Part shown: positions 42,664-51,776 of the stretch, in pieces
Position numbering within the stretch: position 1 is the stretch's first letter
Layout: the number at the start of each line of letters is the position of its first letter
DNA from: Actinomycetota bacterium
Lineage (GTDB): Bacteria > Actinomycetota > Thermoleophilia > Miltoncostaeales > Miltoncostaeaceae
DNA: 64,000 bases
Reading direction: 5' to 3'
NCBI GenBank assembly: GCA_016870155.1
Contig: VGCE01000007.1
Span: 35,745-99,744, forward strand
Position numbers and translations under genes: made by a program
The notes under the pieces: generated by a model
Databases searched by the model: none
The model's input: only the letters and a program-made list of their open reading frames with translations
What the model was told of the DNA's origin: nothing

Positions 42664-43961
42664 TGAACGGTCAGCCGGCGCCGCCGCCGCCGACGCCGGC
42701 CTCCGCGCCCGCGGGGTCGGGACCGTCGCGGCCCGCATGGATCAACAAGCTCATGGACCTTCCGTGGTGGGCCTGGCTCGGCGTGCCCATGGTCGCGTGG
42801 CTCGCCTCGCGCCTGTTCGTCACCGGCCTGGGCGTGATCTCCAGCCTGTCATTCGGGCGCGCCGAGATCGGGCTCGACCGGGCCGTGCCCCGGGCGCTCA
42901 ACCTCTTCGGCTCGTGGGACACCACCTGGTACCTCGACATCGCCCGGCGCGGCTATGCGTTCGACGTCGGCCAGGTGGGCGAGGTCTTCACCAACGTCGC
43001 GTTCTTCCCCCTCATGCCGATGATCATGTGGGCGGCGCTCGCCCTGGGGCTGAACCCGTTCTGGGTGTCGATCATCGTGAGCAATGCGATGTTCCTGGTG
43101 GCCCTGGTGGCGCTGTTCAACCTCACCAAGGGGCGCTTCGGGCACGAGATGGCCGTGCGCGCCACGTGGGTGCTCGCGCTGGCCCCGCCCGCCGTGGCGG
43201 CGTCCATGGCCTACACCGAGGGGGCCGCGCTGGGCCTCGCGGTGCTGGCCGGCTATCTCGCCTGGAAGGGCCATTTCGGCTGGGCGGGCAGCGTGGCGGC
43301 GGTCGCAGTGCTCACGCGCCCCACGGGCGTGCTCGCCGTCGTGCCGGTGGTGATGCTGGCGTGGGCGCTCGGGGAGGAAGGCCGGCGCCGCCGCCTGGTG
43401 AAGGCCCTGCTGCCCGTGGCCGTGGTGGGCGTGGTATTCCTCGCCTACATGCAGTTCCGGCAGGGAAGCTGGGCGCTGCCGCTGGACGCCCAGGCGGCCT
43501 GGGGGCGCGGCCAGCTGGGCGTGGGGCTGCTGTCGCTGCTGCCCGCGAATACCGGGCAGGCGCTCGGCGGGGTCTTGGGCGGCGACCTCATCGGATCACG
43601 CGACCTGCTCGGCAAGGAGACCATCTCGCAGCTCACGGGACTGTCGGTGGGTGACTGGTCGGCCGTGGTGCGCGACGTGCTCTTCGGCGTGATCTACGTG
43701 TTGCTGCTGGCGCGCCTATGGCGCCGCGAGGGCGGCCTGCGCTCGCCCTGGGTGCTCTACGCGCTCCTCGTGCTGGTGATCCCGCTCTCGAGCGGGTCGG
43801 TCACGTCGCTGGCGCGGCTCGGCCTGCTGGCGTACCCCCTGGCCTGGCCGATGGCCGAGTGGCTGGGCGAGGGCGGGCCGGCGCGACGACGCTGGACCGC
43901 CGTGGCGGCCCTGGTGTTCATCGCGCTCATGGTGGCCCAACTGGCCAACCAGTCCCCATAG
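42663..43961 (+). CDS. PIG-V-like mannosyltransferase (GT-C)
   Basis: 432 aa, about nine membrane helices with a Pro-rich N-terminal tail. The diagnostic PIG-V pattern is LFGSWDTTWYLDIARRGY, with the acidic WD and Y-x-x-I-A; FFPLMPM and later a charged loop also fit. It probably adds mannose (from a polyprenyl-phosphate mannose) to a lipid or glycan in the envelope. Confidence 0.82.
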   Translation: MNGQPAPPPPTPASAPAGSGPSRPAWINKLMDLPWWAWLGVPMVAWLASRLFVTGLGVISSLSFGRAEIGLDRAVPRALNLFGSWDTTWYLDIARRGYAFDVGQVGEVFTNVAFFPLMPMIMWAALALGLNPFWVSIIVSNAMFLVALVALFNLTKGRFGHEMAVRATWVLALAPPAVAASMAYTEGAALGLAVLAGYLAWKGHFGWAGSVAAVAVLTRPTGVLAVVPVVMLAWALGEEGRRRRLVKALLPVAVVGVVFLAYMQFRQGSWALPLDAQAAWGRGQLGVGLLSLLPANTGQALGGVLGGDLIGSRDLLGKETISQLTGLSVGDWSAVVRDVLFGVIYVLLLARLWRREGGLRSPWVLYALLVLVIPLSSGSVTSLARLGLLAYPLAWPMAEWLGEGGPARRRWTAVAALVFIALMVAQLANQSP

Positions 43962-43988
43962 GCCGCGCCGCGCCGGCGCTGCGTGCGC

Positions 43989-45077
43989 CTATGGCTGCGC
44001 CCGATCCTCCTCGAGCACCAGGGTGGGGCGCCCGACGATGAGCGGATCGAGCGCGCCGATGCGCTCGACGTCCTTGCCGGTGTAGGGCATGCGGTGCAGC
44101 ACGTACCGGAGCGCGTTCAGTCGCGCGCGCTTCTTGCAGTCCGACTTGATGCAGATCCAGGGTGCGTCCTCGGTGTCGGTGTGCAGGAACATTGCCTCCT
44201 TGGCGGCCGTGTAGTCGTCCCACTTGTCGAGTGACGCCAGGTCGATGGGGGAGAGCTTCCACTGCTTGAGCGGGTGCTGCTCGCGCTCGGCGAAGCGGCG
44301 CTGCTGCTCATCCCTGCTCACCGAGAACCAGAACTTGATCAGGTGGATTCCGCTGCGCACGAGCTGGCCCTCGAACTGCGGGGCCTGGCGCATGAACTCG
44401 GCGTACTCCTCATCGGTGCAGAAGCCCATCACGCGCTCCACGCCGGCGCGGTTGTACCAGGAGCGGTCGAACAGCACGATCTCGCCGCGCGTGGGCAGGT
44501 GCTCGATGTAGCGCTGGAAGTACCACTGGCCGCGCTCGATGTCGGTGGGCTTCTCGAGCGCCACCACGCGCGCGCCGCGCGGGTTGAGGTGCTCCATGAA
44601 GCGCTTGATCGTGCCGCCCTTGCCCGCGGCGTCGCGCCCCTCGAACACGATCACCACGCGCTGGCCGGTGTCCTTCACCCAGGCCTGCAGCTTCAGAAGT
44701 TCCACCTGCAAGCGGTACTTCTGCTTCTCGTACGCCTTGCGGCGCATGAGGTTGCGATAGGGGTAGGGCGCGGTGCGCCAGTCGTCCACCAGGTCGTCAT
44801 CCCCGTGCACCGGGGGCGCGCCGAATACCAGCTCGTCCTGCTCGGCGAGCACGTCGCCCAGGGACTCCAGGTCGTCGGTTGATGTTCCATCGGCAACGGT
44901 CCGCAGCCAGTCGGCCACGGCCTGCAGGTCGCCGGGGTGCGCCCCGTGCAGCACGTCGCGCACGGCGTTCACCAACTCGCCACGGGCGCTGTCGACCTCC
45001 TCGCCCACCTCGAAGCGCTCGATGCCCTCGGTGGTGAGGTCGCAGGCACGGTCGCCCTTGCTCGCCTTTCGCGCCAT
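43989..45077 (-). CDS. ppk2: Polyphosphate kinase 2 (class I-like)
   Basis: 362 aa with Walker A EGRDAAGKGGTIKR and lid/Walker B DRSWYNRAGVERVMG, plus KFWFSVSRDEQQRR. It transfers phosphate between polyP and nucleotides, usually making NTP from NDP or reverse. An N-terminal 100-aa region is additional, with acidic stretch DDLESLGDVLAEQDE. It starts 9 nt after serC stops, so both share a transcript. Confidence 0.92.
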   Translation of the reverse strand: MARKASKGDRACDLTTEGIERFEVGEEVDSARGELVNAVRDVLHGAHPGDLQAVADWLRTVADGTSTDDLESLGDVLAEQDELVFGAPPVHGDDDLVDDWRTAPYPYRNLMRRKAYEKQKYRLQVELLKLQAWVKDTGQRVVIVFEGRDAAGKGGTIKRFMEHLNPRGARVVALEKPTDIERGQWYFQRYIEHLPTRGEIVLFDRSWYNRAGVERVMGFCTDEEYAEFMRQAPQFEGQLVRSGIHLIKFWFSVSRDEQQRRFAEREQHPLKQWKLSPIDLASLDKWDDYTAAKEAMFLHTDTEDAPWICIKSDCKKRARLNALRYVLHRMPYTGKDVERIGALDPLIVGRPTLVLEEDRAQP

Positions 45078-45086
45078 GGCCCGACC

Positions 45087-46217
45087 CTACCGGGCGAGCA
45101 GCCCCACCACGTAGTCGAGGCAGGCCACGAGCTGGCGGGCGTCGTCGGGCGAGATCGCCGGGAAGGTGGCCACGCGGATCTGGTTTCGCCCGAGCTTGCG
45201 ATAGCTGTCGGTGTCCACCACGCCGTTGGCGCGCAGCACCGCGCACACCTGCGTGGCATCCACGCGGTCGTCGAGGTCGATGGTCACCACCACGGGGCTG
45301 CGCATCGACGGGTCGGCCACGAACGGCGCCGCCAGCTCGTGCGCCTCAGCCCAGGCATATATGGCCCCCGACGACGCGCGGCAGCGATCCTCGGCCCACG
45401 AGAGCCCGCCCTGGTCCATGATCCATTCCACCTGCTGCACGAGCAGGAAGATCGTGGCCAGCGCCGGCGTGTTGTAGGTCTGGTCCTTCACCGAGTTGTC
45501 GCGTGCGATGAGCAGGTCGAGCGATGCCGGCGCCCAGCGATCGGCCAGGTCGTCGATGCGCTGCAGCGCGCGGGGCGAGCAGGCCGCCAGCCACAGGCCC
45601 CCGTCGCTGGCCAGCGCCTTCTGCGGCGAGAGGTAGTAGACGTCGAACTCGTGCGGGTCCACGGCCATGCCGCCCGCGGCGGAGGTGGCATCCACCAGCA
45701 CGAGGGCATCCGGGTCGGCGCCCGCGGGGCGCGCCACGGGCATGCACACGCCCGTGGAGGTCTCGTTCTGGGTGAGCGCGTAGACGTCGGCGCCGCCCAC
45801 GGCCGTTACCTCGGGGTGGCTGCCCGGTTCGGCATCCACCGTGGTGGCCGTGGCCACGTGCGGCGCCTCGGCCATGGCCTGGGCGAACTTCGACGAGAAC
45901 TCGCCGAACACCGCGTGGTGGCTGTGCTCGCGCACCAGGCGGAACCCCGCGACGTCCCAGAATGCCGTGGCGCCGCCGTTGCCCAGCAGCACCTCGTAGT
46001 CGTCCGGCAGGCCCAGAAGCTGCGACAGCCTCGAGCGCGCCCGGCCCACCATCTCCTTCACGGTCTTCTGCCGGTGCGAGGTGCCCATGTACGAGGTGCC
46101 CGTCTCGGCGAGGGCCCGCAGGGCCTCAACGCGCACCTTGGACGGCCCGCTGCCGAAGCGCCCATCGGCGGGCAGGTGGTCGAGCGGGATGCGGATATCG
46201 GCGGTCTGGTCGGTCAT
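45087..46217 (-). CDS. serC: Phosphoserine aminotransferase, mycobacterial type
   Basis: 376 aa, fold type I PLP enzyme. PLP Lys in YLSPQKALASDGG; substrate site FGSGPSKVR, GTSHRQKTVKEM. Makes O-phosphoserine in serine synthesis; in this organism that intermediate is also expected to feed CysM. The ATG at 46217 gives the usual N terminus. Operon with ppk2. Confidence 0.93.
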   Translation of the reverse strand: MTDQTADIRIPLDHLPADGRFGSGPSKVRVEALRALAETGTSYMGTSHRQKTVKEMVGRARSRLSQLLGLPDDYEVLLGNGGATAFWDVAGFRLVREHSHHAVFGEFSSKFAQAMAEAPHVATATTVDAEPGSHPEVTAVGGADVYALTQNETSTGVCMPVARPAGADPDALVLVDATSAAGGMAVDPHEFDVYYLSPQKALASDGGLWLAACSPRALQRIDDLADRWAPASLDLLIARDNSVKDQTYNTPALATIFLLVQQVEWIMDQGGLSWAEDRCRASSGAIYAWAEAHELAAPFVADPSMRSPVVVTIDLDDRVDATQVCAVLRANGVVDTDSYRKLGRNQIRVATFPAISPDDARQLVACLDYVVGLLAR

Positions 46218-46271
46218 GGGGCGGAACATACATGGGGAGGGGTGGCCCGCGGTCGCGGCGAATATCCCCAA

Positions 46272-47624
46272 GTGCCCGCACGCACCATCGCCCTCACCGC
46301 AGGGGCTCTCGCCCTGATCGCAGTCCCCAGCCTCGCCATCGGCGCCAACGAGGACGTCTCGTTCCAGGCGGCCGGCGTGATGCGCCACGCCATCATCAGC
46401 CCGCCCGAGTCGGTGAAGCCCGGCACGCGGCCCCCCGTGGTCATGGTGTTCCCGCGCGAGGGCACCACGGCGCAGGATGCCCTCGACCGCTTCGGCTATT
46501 CCATCCACCGCGCGGGCGCGGTGGCGGTCGCCCTCGATGCCCTGCCGTGCGCCTCCCTCGGCAACCAGCAGTGCTGGTACCCCATGCAGGCCGACCGGCG
46601 GGCCGCCGACGCCACGGCGGTGGATGAGCTGCTCAACATGCTCGACCGGCGCACCGACATGAACAGCACCCGGCTGGTCACCCTCGGCGAGGCCAGCGGA
46701 GCCTCATTTGCCGTCAGCATTACGCTGGGCCTGCCCAGCCGTATTGACGGAGCGCTCGGCGTGTCGGCCTTCGACCCCACCCGCATTGTCATGCTCGACC
46801 CGGCCAACCAGCAGGACCTCCTGCCGGTCACGCTCGGCGGCAACTCGAAGATCCGCGCCCAGAAGAACCGCCAGCACATCACGCTCATCCGCGGGTCGGT
46901 GGACGCCACCGTTCCGCCCAAGCTCACCATGCAGCTGCGCAACCGCCTGGCCGCGGCGGGCTGGACCAACGACTACATCAAGCTCATCACGGTGCCCAAC
47001 GCCGCCAACGGCTCGCCCGCGCTTGCCGCACCGCGCCGCATCACCCCTGCGCTGCGCGACCTGATCTTCCACACGCTCGACCTGGATATCCCGCGCGGCC
47101 AGGTGGGCCGCCTCGCGGAGCTCGGCTACCTGCCGGCCAACGCCACGCCGGGCAACACGTCCAACTACGCCGTGTCGCAGGCGATCATGGGATTTCAGGG
47201 CTGGAACGGCCTCGAGCGCACCGGTACGCCCGATGCCGCCACGCAGAAGCGCCTGGCGGTCGCCGGGCGTCCCCAGCCGAGGAAGTCGGGCGGGGGCAAG
47301 TGGCTCGAGGGCTACATCGACCGCCAGGTGGTGCTGCTGGTGCGCAGCGGCCGCGTGGTGCGCGCCATCCACTTCTCGAGCGGCGCCGCGGGCAATACCC
47401 CGCGCGGCACCTACTCGATCTACCGCAAGGAAGTGATGAGCTGGTCGCGCCCATTTAGCTCATGGATGCCCTATGCGTCCTACTTCACCGGCGGCTACGC
47501 GTTCCACGAGTACCCGGATGTGCCCGGCTACCCGGCCAGCCACGGCTGCGTGCGCATCGCCGCGCCGTTCGCGCCGTATCTGTACGAGTTCGTCACGTAC
47601 GGCACGCCCGTCCACATGTACTGA
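46272..47624 (+). CDS. L,D-transpeptidase (YkuD) fused to a degenerate alpha/beta-hydrolase-like domain
   Basis: 450 aa: signal peptide (residues 4-24), an alpha/beta-hydrolase-like domain (residues about 30-260, with LVTLGEASGASFAV at the nucleophile elbow and IRGSVDATVPP), a small helical peptidoglycan-binding-like part (LAELGYLPAN ... DAATQKRL) and a YkuD domain with catalytic HGCVRI. The hydrolase elbow has G-x-x-S-G and no clear catalytic His. The YkuD portion should cross-link peptidoglycan outside the membrane. GTG start at 46272. Confidence 0.87.
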   Translation: MPARTIALTAGALALIAVPSLAIGANEDVSFQAAGVMRHAIISPPESVKPGTRPPVVMVFPREGTTAQDALDRFGYSIHRAGAVAVALDALPCASLGNQQCWYPMQADRRAADATAVDELLNMLDRRTDMNSTRLVTLGEASGASFAVSITLGLPSRIDGALGVSAFDPTRIVMLDPANQQDLLPVTLGGNSKIRAQKNRQHITLIRGSVDATVPPKLTMQLRNRLAAAGWTNDYIKLITVPNAANGSPALAAPRRITPALRDLIFHTLDLDIPRGQVGRLAELGYLPANATPGNTSNYAVSQAIMGFQGWNGLERTGTPDAATQKRLAVAGRPQPRKSGGGKWLEGYIDRQVVLLVRSGRVVRAIHFSSGAAGNTPRGTYSIYRKEVMSWSRPFSSWMPYASYFTGGYAFHEYPDVPGYPASHGCVRIAAPFAPYLYEFVTYGTPVHMY

Positions 47625-47636
47625 ACAGGCGGCGCT

Positions 47637-49217
47637 TCAGGGTGAGCGCGCGCCGCGGTTGCCGGGGATGCGGAATGACGCGATGAGTCCGAGGAAAACG
47701 AATGCCGCGGCAACCCAGCCGACCACCTGCACGGCGTCGGCGAACGACTGATCGAGCGCGGGGGCGAGCGGAGCGGTCTTGGGGTCGGTGGCGAGGGCGG
47801 GGATCGCCGTGCCCGCGGACGACTTGACCACCTGGGCGATCTGATCGGCCTGCGCGGCGGGCACGCCCTGGGCCTGCACCGACGACGCCACGTGCGACGA
47901 CACCGCCACTGCCAGGGCCACGCCCAGCACCGCGGTGCCGAGCGCCGACCCCACCTGCCGCAGCGTCGACTGCAGGGCGCTGGCCTGCCCCGACTCGTTG
48001 ATGGGCACCTCGTCCAGCGCCACGTTGGTGAGTTGCGCGGTGGCGAAGCCCACCCCGAGCCCGTACACGAACAGCGGTGCCACGAACACCCACGGCGATA
48101 CCCCGGGCGCCACCACGAATGCGAACCACGTGATGCCGGCGATCTCCAGCACCATGCCCAGCTGCACGATGCGGTGACCACCGAGCCTGCGCGACACCGG
48201 CGCCGCCGCGCCTCCCGACACCAGCGCGCCCACCGCCAGGGCGAGGATCACCAGACCGGCGCCCAGCGCGCTCATGTCCAGCACGTTCTGCAGGAAGAGC
48301 GGGATCACGAAGATCACCCCGAACTCCCCGAGCGACACGATGAGGATCGTCATGCCGCCCCACCGGAAGGTCGGAAGCTTGAACAGCGACAGGTCCACCA
48401 GCGTGGCCCGTCCGCGCTTTGTGCGCCACTGCGTCCACCCCACGAACCCCAGCAGAAGCACCACCGATGCGATGAGCGCCCAGGGCACCGGCGAACCGGG
48501 CAGCCCCCACCACGACGGGCTGTCGGGCGTGGCCGACCACCAGCCGTAGCGCTCGCCCTCGATGAGCCCGAACACCAGCAGGGCCAGCCCCATCGATATG
48601 AGCAGCACGCCCACCCAGTCGCGCAGCCCGGGCGCACCGGGCTCCTTCGACTCGGGCACCAGCAGCAGCGCCCCGGCGATCACGATCAGGCACAGCGGCG
48701 GGTTGATCCAGAAGATCAGCCGCCACGAGAAGTCGCTGGTGAGCCACCCGCCCAGCACCGGCCCCACGGCCGCCATGCCGGCGATGGTGGCGCCCCATAT
48801 GCCGAACGCCGCCGCGCGGTCCTTGCCCTGGAAGTTGGCGTTCACCAGCGACAGGCTCGTGGGCAGCACCATCGCGCCGCCCACCCCCTGCACCGCCCGT
48901 GCCGCCAGCAGCAGCCCGGCGCTACCGGCAAGCGCCGCGGCTATTGACCCCAGGCCGAACACCACCACGCCCAGCACGAACAGCCGCCTGCGCCCGAAGC
49001 GATCGGCTGTTGCCCCCACGGCGATCAGCAGCGCCGCGAAGAGCAGCGCGTAGATGGAGTTGACCCACTCCGCCTCGCTCAGGTTGAGCGACAGCGCGTC
49101 GATGATCTCGGGCAGCGCGACGTTCACGATGGTGCCATCGATCACGATGAGCGACACGCCCAGCGCGAGCACCGGCATGATCAGCCAGCGGCGACGTCCT
49201 TCGAGGGAGCGGGGCAC
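47637..49217 (-). CDS. MFS drug exporter, DHA2 (14-TM, EmrB/QacA) family
   Basis: 526 aa, 14 membrane helices. Signatures: SLIVIDGTIVNVALPEI (helix 1 motif), ATADRFGRRRLF (motif A), ARAVQGVGGAMVLP (motif C-like region), FWINPPLCL. It expels hydrophobic or cationic compounds using the proton gradient; substrate unknown. The ADC operon upstream is separated by a strong terminator, so it has its own promoter. ATG at 49217. Confidence 0.92.
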   Translation of the reverse strand: MPRSLEGRRRWLIMPVLALGVSLIVIDGTIVNVALPEIIDALSLNLSEAEWVNSIYALLFAALLIAVGATADRFGRRRLFVLGVVVFGLGSIAAALAGSAGLLLAARAVQGVGGAMVLPTSLSLVNANFQGKDRAAAFGIWGATIAGMAAVGPVLGGWLTSDFSWRLIFWINPPLCLIVIAGALLLVPESKEPGAPGLRDWVGVLLISMGLALLVFGLIEGERYGWWSATPDSPSWWGLPGSPVPWALIASVVLLLGFVGWTQWRTKRGRATLVDLSLFKLPTFRWGGMTILIVSLGEFGVIFVIPLFLQNVLDMSALGAGLVILALAVGALVSGGAAAPVSRRLGGHRIVQLGMVLEIAGITWFAFVVAPGVSPWVFVAPLFVYGLGVGFATAQLTNVALDEVPINESGQASALQSTLRQVGSALGTAVLGVALAVAVSSHVASSVQAQGVPAAQADQIAQVVKSSAGTAIPALATDPKTAPLAPALDQSFADAVQVVGWVAAAFVFLGLIASFRIPGNRGARSP

Positions 49218-49257
49218 GGGGTCACCCTACCCGGCGCATACCGCGAATCCGCGAAAC

Positions 49258-49292
49258 AAAAAAAGAGGGGGTGGGCCCGAAGGCCCACCCCC
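49258..49292 (-). terminator. Strong intrinsic terminator of the ADC-family operon
   Basis: On the minus strand an 11-bp GC stem (arms 49267-49277 and 49282-49292) with a TTCG-type tetraloop is followed by TCTTTTTTT (49258-49266). It lies just after the 49322 stop and shields the MFS gene. Confidence 0.9.
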
Positions 49293-49321
49293 CACAGGGT
49301 GCTTCCGTATCTGAGTTGGAC

Positions 49322-50341
49322 TCAGACGCCCGGGGGCTTCGGGAAGCGCTGACGGCCGGTGTACACGTACGGGGTCGCGAACAGCAGGTCCGCGATGTCC
49401 TCGTCGGTACGCTCGATCGTCTGGGTCCAGATGGTGTCGGCACCCGGAATGATGAGGTCGAAGCTGAACGTCATCAGACCGATCATCTCCTTCACCGGCA
49501 GCATGGCACCCATGTTGTCGAACGGGGTGGCCTGCAGCGCCCAGGAGCGGATCGCGCCCGCCGAAGCGGTACGGATGCTCTCGGGCTTCAGCTGGAAGCG
49601 GTGCTGACCCTCGGTCTCCGGACGGCCCATGGCGGCGGCGGTCGCCTTCGTGACCTCGCTGGGGAGGTACGTCAGGTCCCACTTCGTCGTCTTGAGCGAA
49701 GCGTCCGTGATGAGACGGAGGTTCATGCGGCCGTAGTTCGGGTCGCCGTAGAACGCCGGCTTGGCCGAAAGCTCTGCGTCGTCGTAACGGCCCGTCGCGG
49801 TGTGAATCAGGTAACCGCGACGCTCCATGGTGAAGTTGAAGTAGTCGTTGCCGAACCCACCGTAGCCGTCGTCCTCCTTGCCACCGTGCTCCTGGGTGAC
49901 GATGTAGGCGATCTTCTTCGGGAAACCGAAGGGCTCACGGCCGGCGAACACAGCGGCATCCTGCGTGAGGTACATGTACGGGTAGTACCCGCCGTAGTAC
50001 GTCTTGCCGTCGCCAGCCTTGTGGGAAGCGGCCACCGTCAGGCCGAACTCGCCATACGGGCCGAGACCGGTGTGGAGGTGGTCGACGTACCAGAACTCGA
50101 TGACATCGTCCTCGAGGTCCAGGCACTTCGGAAGCACGTGCTTCAGGTCGGCCTCAGTCGCACGGTAGAAGAACGCGCTCCAGCGCGAGTTCACGTACGT
50201 AAGCGGCACGATGTCGTAGTCGACGAGCGGGTCAGCGACACCCTGGCTGATGATGTCACGCTTGTCGCGGTCGAGCGCCAGCGGCGGCGCGTCGCCCGAG
50301 TCGATCCACGGGGTCGACGTAACGTCAACAATCTGTCCCAT
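49322..50341 (-). CDS. Acetoacetate decarboxylase (ADC) family protein 2
   Basis: 339 aa. ADC-like fold with the lysine motif PFGFPKKIAYI, where the two Lys correspond to the Schiff-base pair of ADC, plus YYPYMYLTQDAAV upstream and LIIPGADTIW. The usual ADC is 240-260 aa; this one carries about 80 extra residues at the N terminus and an inserted GYGGFGND loop. It is paralogous to the next gene. Likely a decarboxylase, hydratase or aldolase of the ADC superfamily. Lies 28 nt downstream of its paralog. Confidence 0.85.
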   Translation of the reverse strand: MGQIVDVTSTPWIDSGDAPPLALDRDKRDIISQGVADPLVDYDIVPLTYVNSRWSAFFYRATEADLKHVLPKCLDLEDDVIEFWYVDHLHTGLGPYGEFGLTVAASHKAGDGKTYYGGYYPYMYLTQDAAVFAGREPFGFPKKIAYIVTQEHGGKEDDGYGGFGNDYFNFTMERRGYLIHTATGRYDDAELSAKPAFYGDPNYGRMNLRLITDASLKTTKWDLTYLPSEVTKATAAAMGRPETEGQHRFQLKPESIRTASAGAIRSWALQATPFDNMGAMLPVKEMIGLMTFSFDLIIPGADTIWTQTIERTDEDIADLLFATPYVYTGRQRFPKPPGV

Positions 50342-50369
50342 TGTGAATTTCCTCTCTAAGGACGCTGGC

Positions 50370-51395
50370 TTACGCGCCGAGGCCGATGGGCTTCGGGAAG
50401 CGGTGACGGAGGCCGAAGCGGTAAGGCTTGGCCGCGCCCGCCCACGTGGCGTCGCGGGTGTAGGTCTCGGTCCAGAGGGTCTGGCCGGCCGGGATGATGA
50501 GGTCGAACGAGAAGGTCATGAGACCGATCATCTCGCCCACCGGAAGCTCCGCGCCGATGTTGTCGAACGGAGTCGCCTGCTGGAACCACTCGATGTTCTC
50601 AGGCGAAGCGGTGCGGATGGACTCCGGCTTCACCTGGAAGCGGTGGCTGCCCTCGGTCTCGGGACGGCCCATGGCGGTCGCGAGGTCCTTGGTCACCAGC
50701 GAAGGCAGGTACACGAGCTGCCACTCCGACGAGGAAATGTCGGGAGCGGTAACGACCTTCATGTTCATGCGGCCGTACTCGGTGTTGCCGTAGAAAGCCG
50801 GCTTGGCCGAGAGCTCAGCGTCGTTGTACTTACCGATGGCGCTGTGGATCACGTACCCGTTACGGATCATCAGGAAGGAGAACTGGTTGAACTTGTAGTC
50901 CTTCCCGTCGTACACGCCGTAACCGTCGTCCGGGTTACCGAAGTGCTCGACGGTACGGATGAAGGCCTCCTTCTTGGGGAAGCCGAGCACGCGACCGGCG
51001 TCGATCGCGCTGTCCTGCGTCAGGTACATGTACGGGTAGTAACCCGCGTAGTACGTGTTGCCGTCACCGGCCTTGTGGCTGACAGCCACGGTGAGGCCCC
51101 ACTCGCCGTACGGGCCGAGCATGGTGTTGCGGTGGTCCACGTACCAGTGCTCGACGATGTCGTCCTCGATGTCCATGCAGTCAGGAACCACACGGCGGAG
51201 GCGCTTCTCGTCAGCGCGGTAGAAGAAAGCCGACCAACGCGAGTTGGTGTAGGTCAGCGGCAGAACATCGATGTCCCACACGGGGTCAACGAGGCTGTAG
51301 ATGAAAGCCGTCTTCTCGTCACGGTCGACGGGCGAAGGCGGAATCTCCCCGGAGTCCATACCGGGGACGTAGGTAACAGCAAACTGGTCAGCCAT
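50370..51395 (-). CDS. Acetoacetate decarboxylase (ADC) family protein 1
   Basis: 341 aa, same architecture as ADC 2: RWSAFFYRADEKRLRRVVPD, YYPYMYLTQDSAI, VLGFPKKEAFI with KK, HRFQVKPESIRTAS, LMTFSFDLIIPAG. The first gene of the pair; the ATG at 51395 follows GGGGGGA. Both genes use more A/T at third positions than their neighbours by eye. They may form a heteromer. Confidence 0.85.
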   Translation of the reverse strand: MADQFAVTYVPGMDSGEIPPSPVDRDEKTAFIYSLVDPVWDIDVLPLTYTNSRWSAFFYRADEKRLRRVVPDCMDIEDDIVEHWYVDHRNTMLGPYGEWGLTVAVSHKAGDGNTYYAGYYPYMYLTQDSAIDAGRVLGFPKKEAFIRTVEHFGNPDDGYGVYDGKDYKFNQFSFLMIRNGYVIHSAIGKYNDAELSAKPAFYGNTEYGRMNMKVVTAPDISSSEWQLVYLPSLVTKDLATAMGRPETEGSHRFQVKPESIRTASPENIEWFQQATPFDNIGAELPVGEMIGLMTFSFDLIIPAGQTLWTETYTRDATWAGAAKPYRFGLRHRFPKPIGLGA

Positions 51396-51776
51396 TAGTG
51401 GCGTCCCCCCTTGAGAAAATAGGGTGTTGCATTGATTGGCCCGAACTCCTACCCCGCCCCGGCTCGCCGGGATTGAGGTTGGAAGTCCAGGAAGTGCACG
51501 GAGCATATGTCACGAGCGAGGGCCGCGACAAGGCCCTACGAGGCCGTTTCCTGCGCAAGTTTCGCCGCCGAAACATCAGTTGTGACGGGCGATCAGGGGG
51601 TCAAACTCACTCGTGACAATGTTTACAAAGTGTGCCGGGAAATGCGTACGCCGTAAGATTACATCGTAAGGGAAATGGTCGGTGAACCTTTCTTCCCGAG
51701 CAGCTGCGATCGGAGGAGCGGAGCCCCTGGTGTCGAATGACGCGTGGATGCGCACCCGGGCCCCGAGGCATCGCCC
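51396..51776. promoter_or_regulatory. 381-nt low-GC divergent intergenic/leader region
   Basis: No gene seen. AT-rich for this genome, containing the operator-like inverted repeat at 51559-51574, GTGACAATGTTTACAAAG and TAAGATTACATCGTAAGG stretches. Probably holds promoters of the ADC operon and of the EamA gene. Confidence 0.5.
51559..51574. promoter_or_regulatory. Inverted repeat, possible operator
   Basis: GTTTCG-CCGC-CGAAAC: perfect 6-bp arms about 160 nt upstream of the ADC start. Confidence 0.35.

Noticed and set aside
44937..46271. Long upstream extension of the L,D-transpeptidase frame
   Set aside because: This part is antisense to serC; the true gene begins with a signal peptide at 46272.
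51396..51776. Small ORFs in the ADC leader
   Set aside because: They lack ribosome sites and overlap the promoter-like AT-rich stretch.
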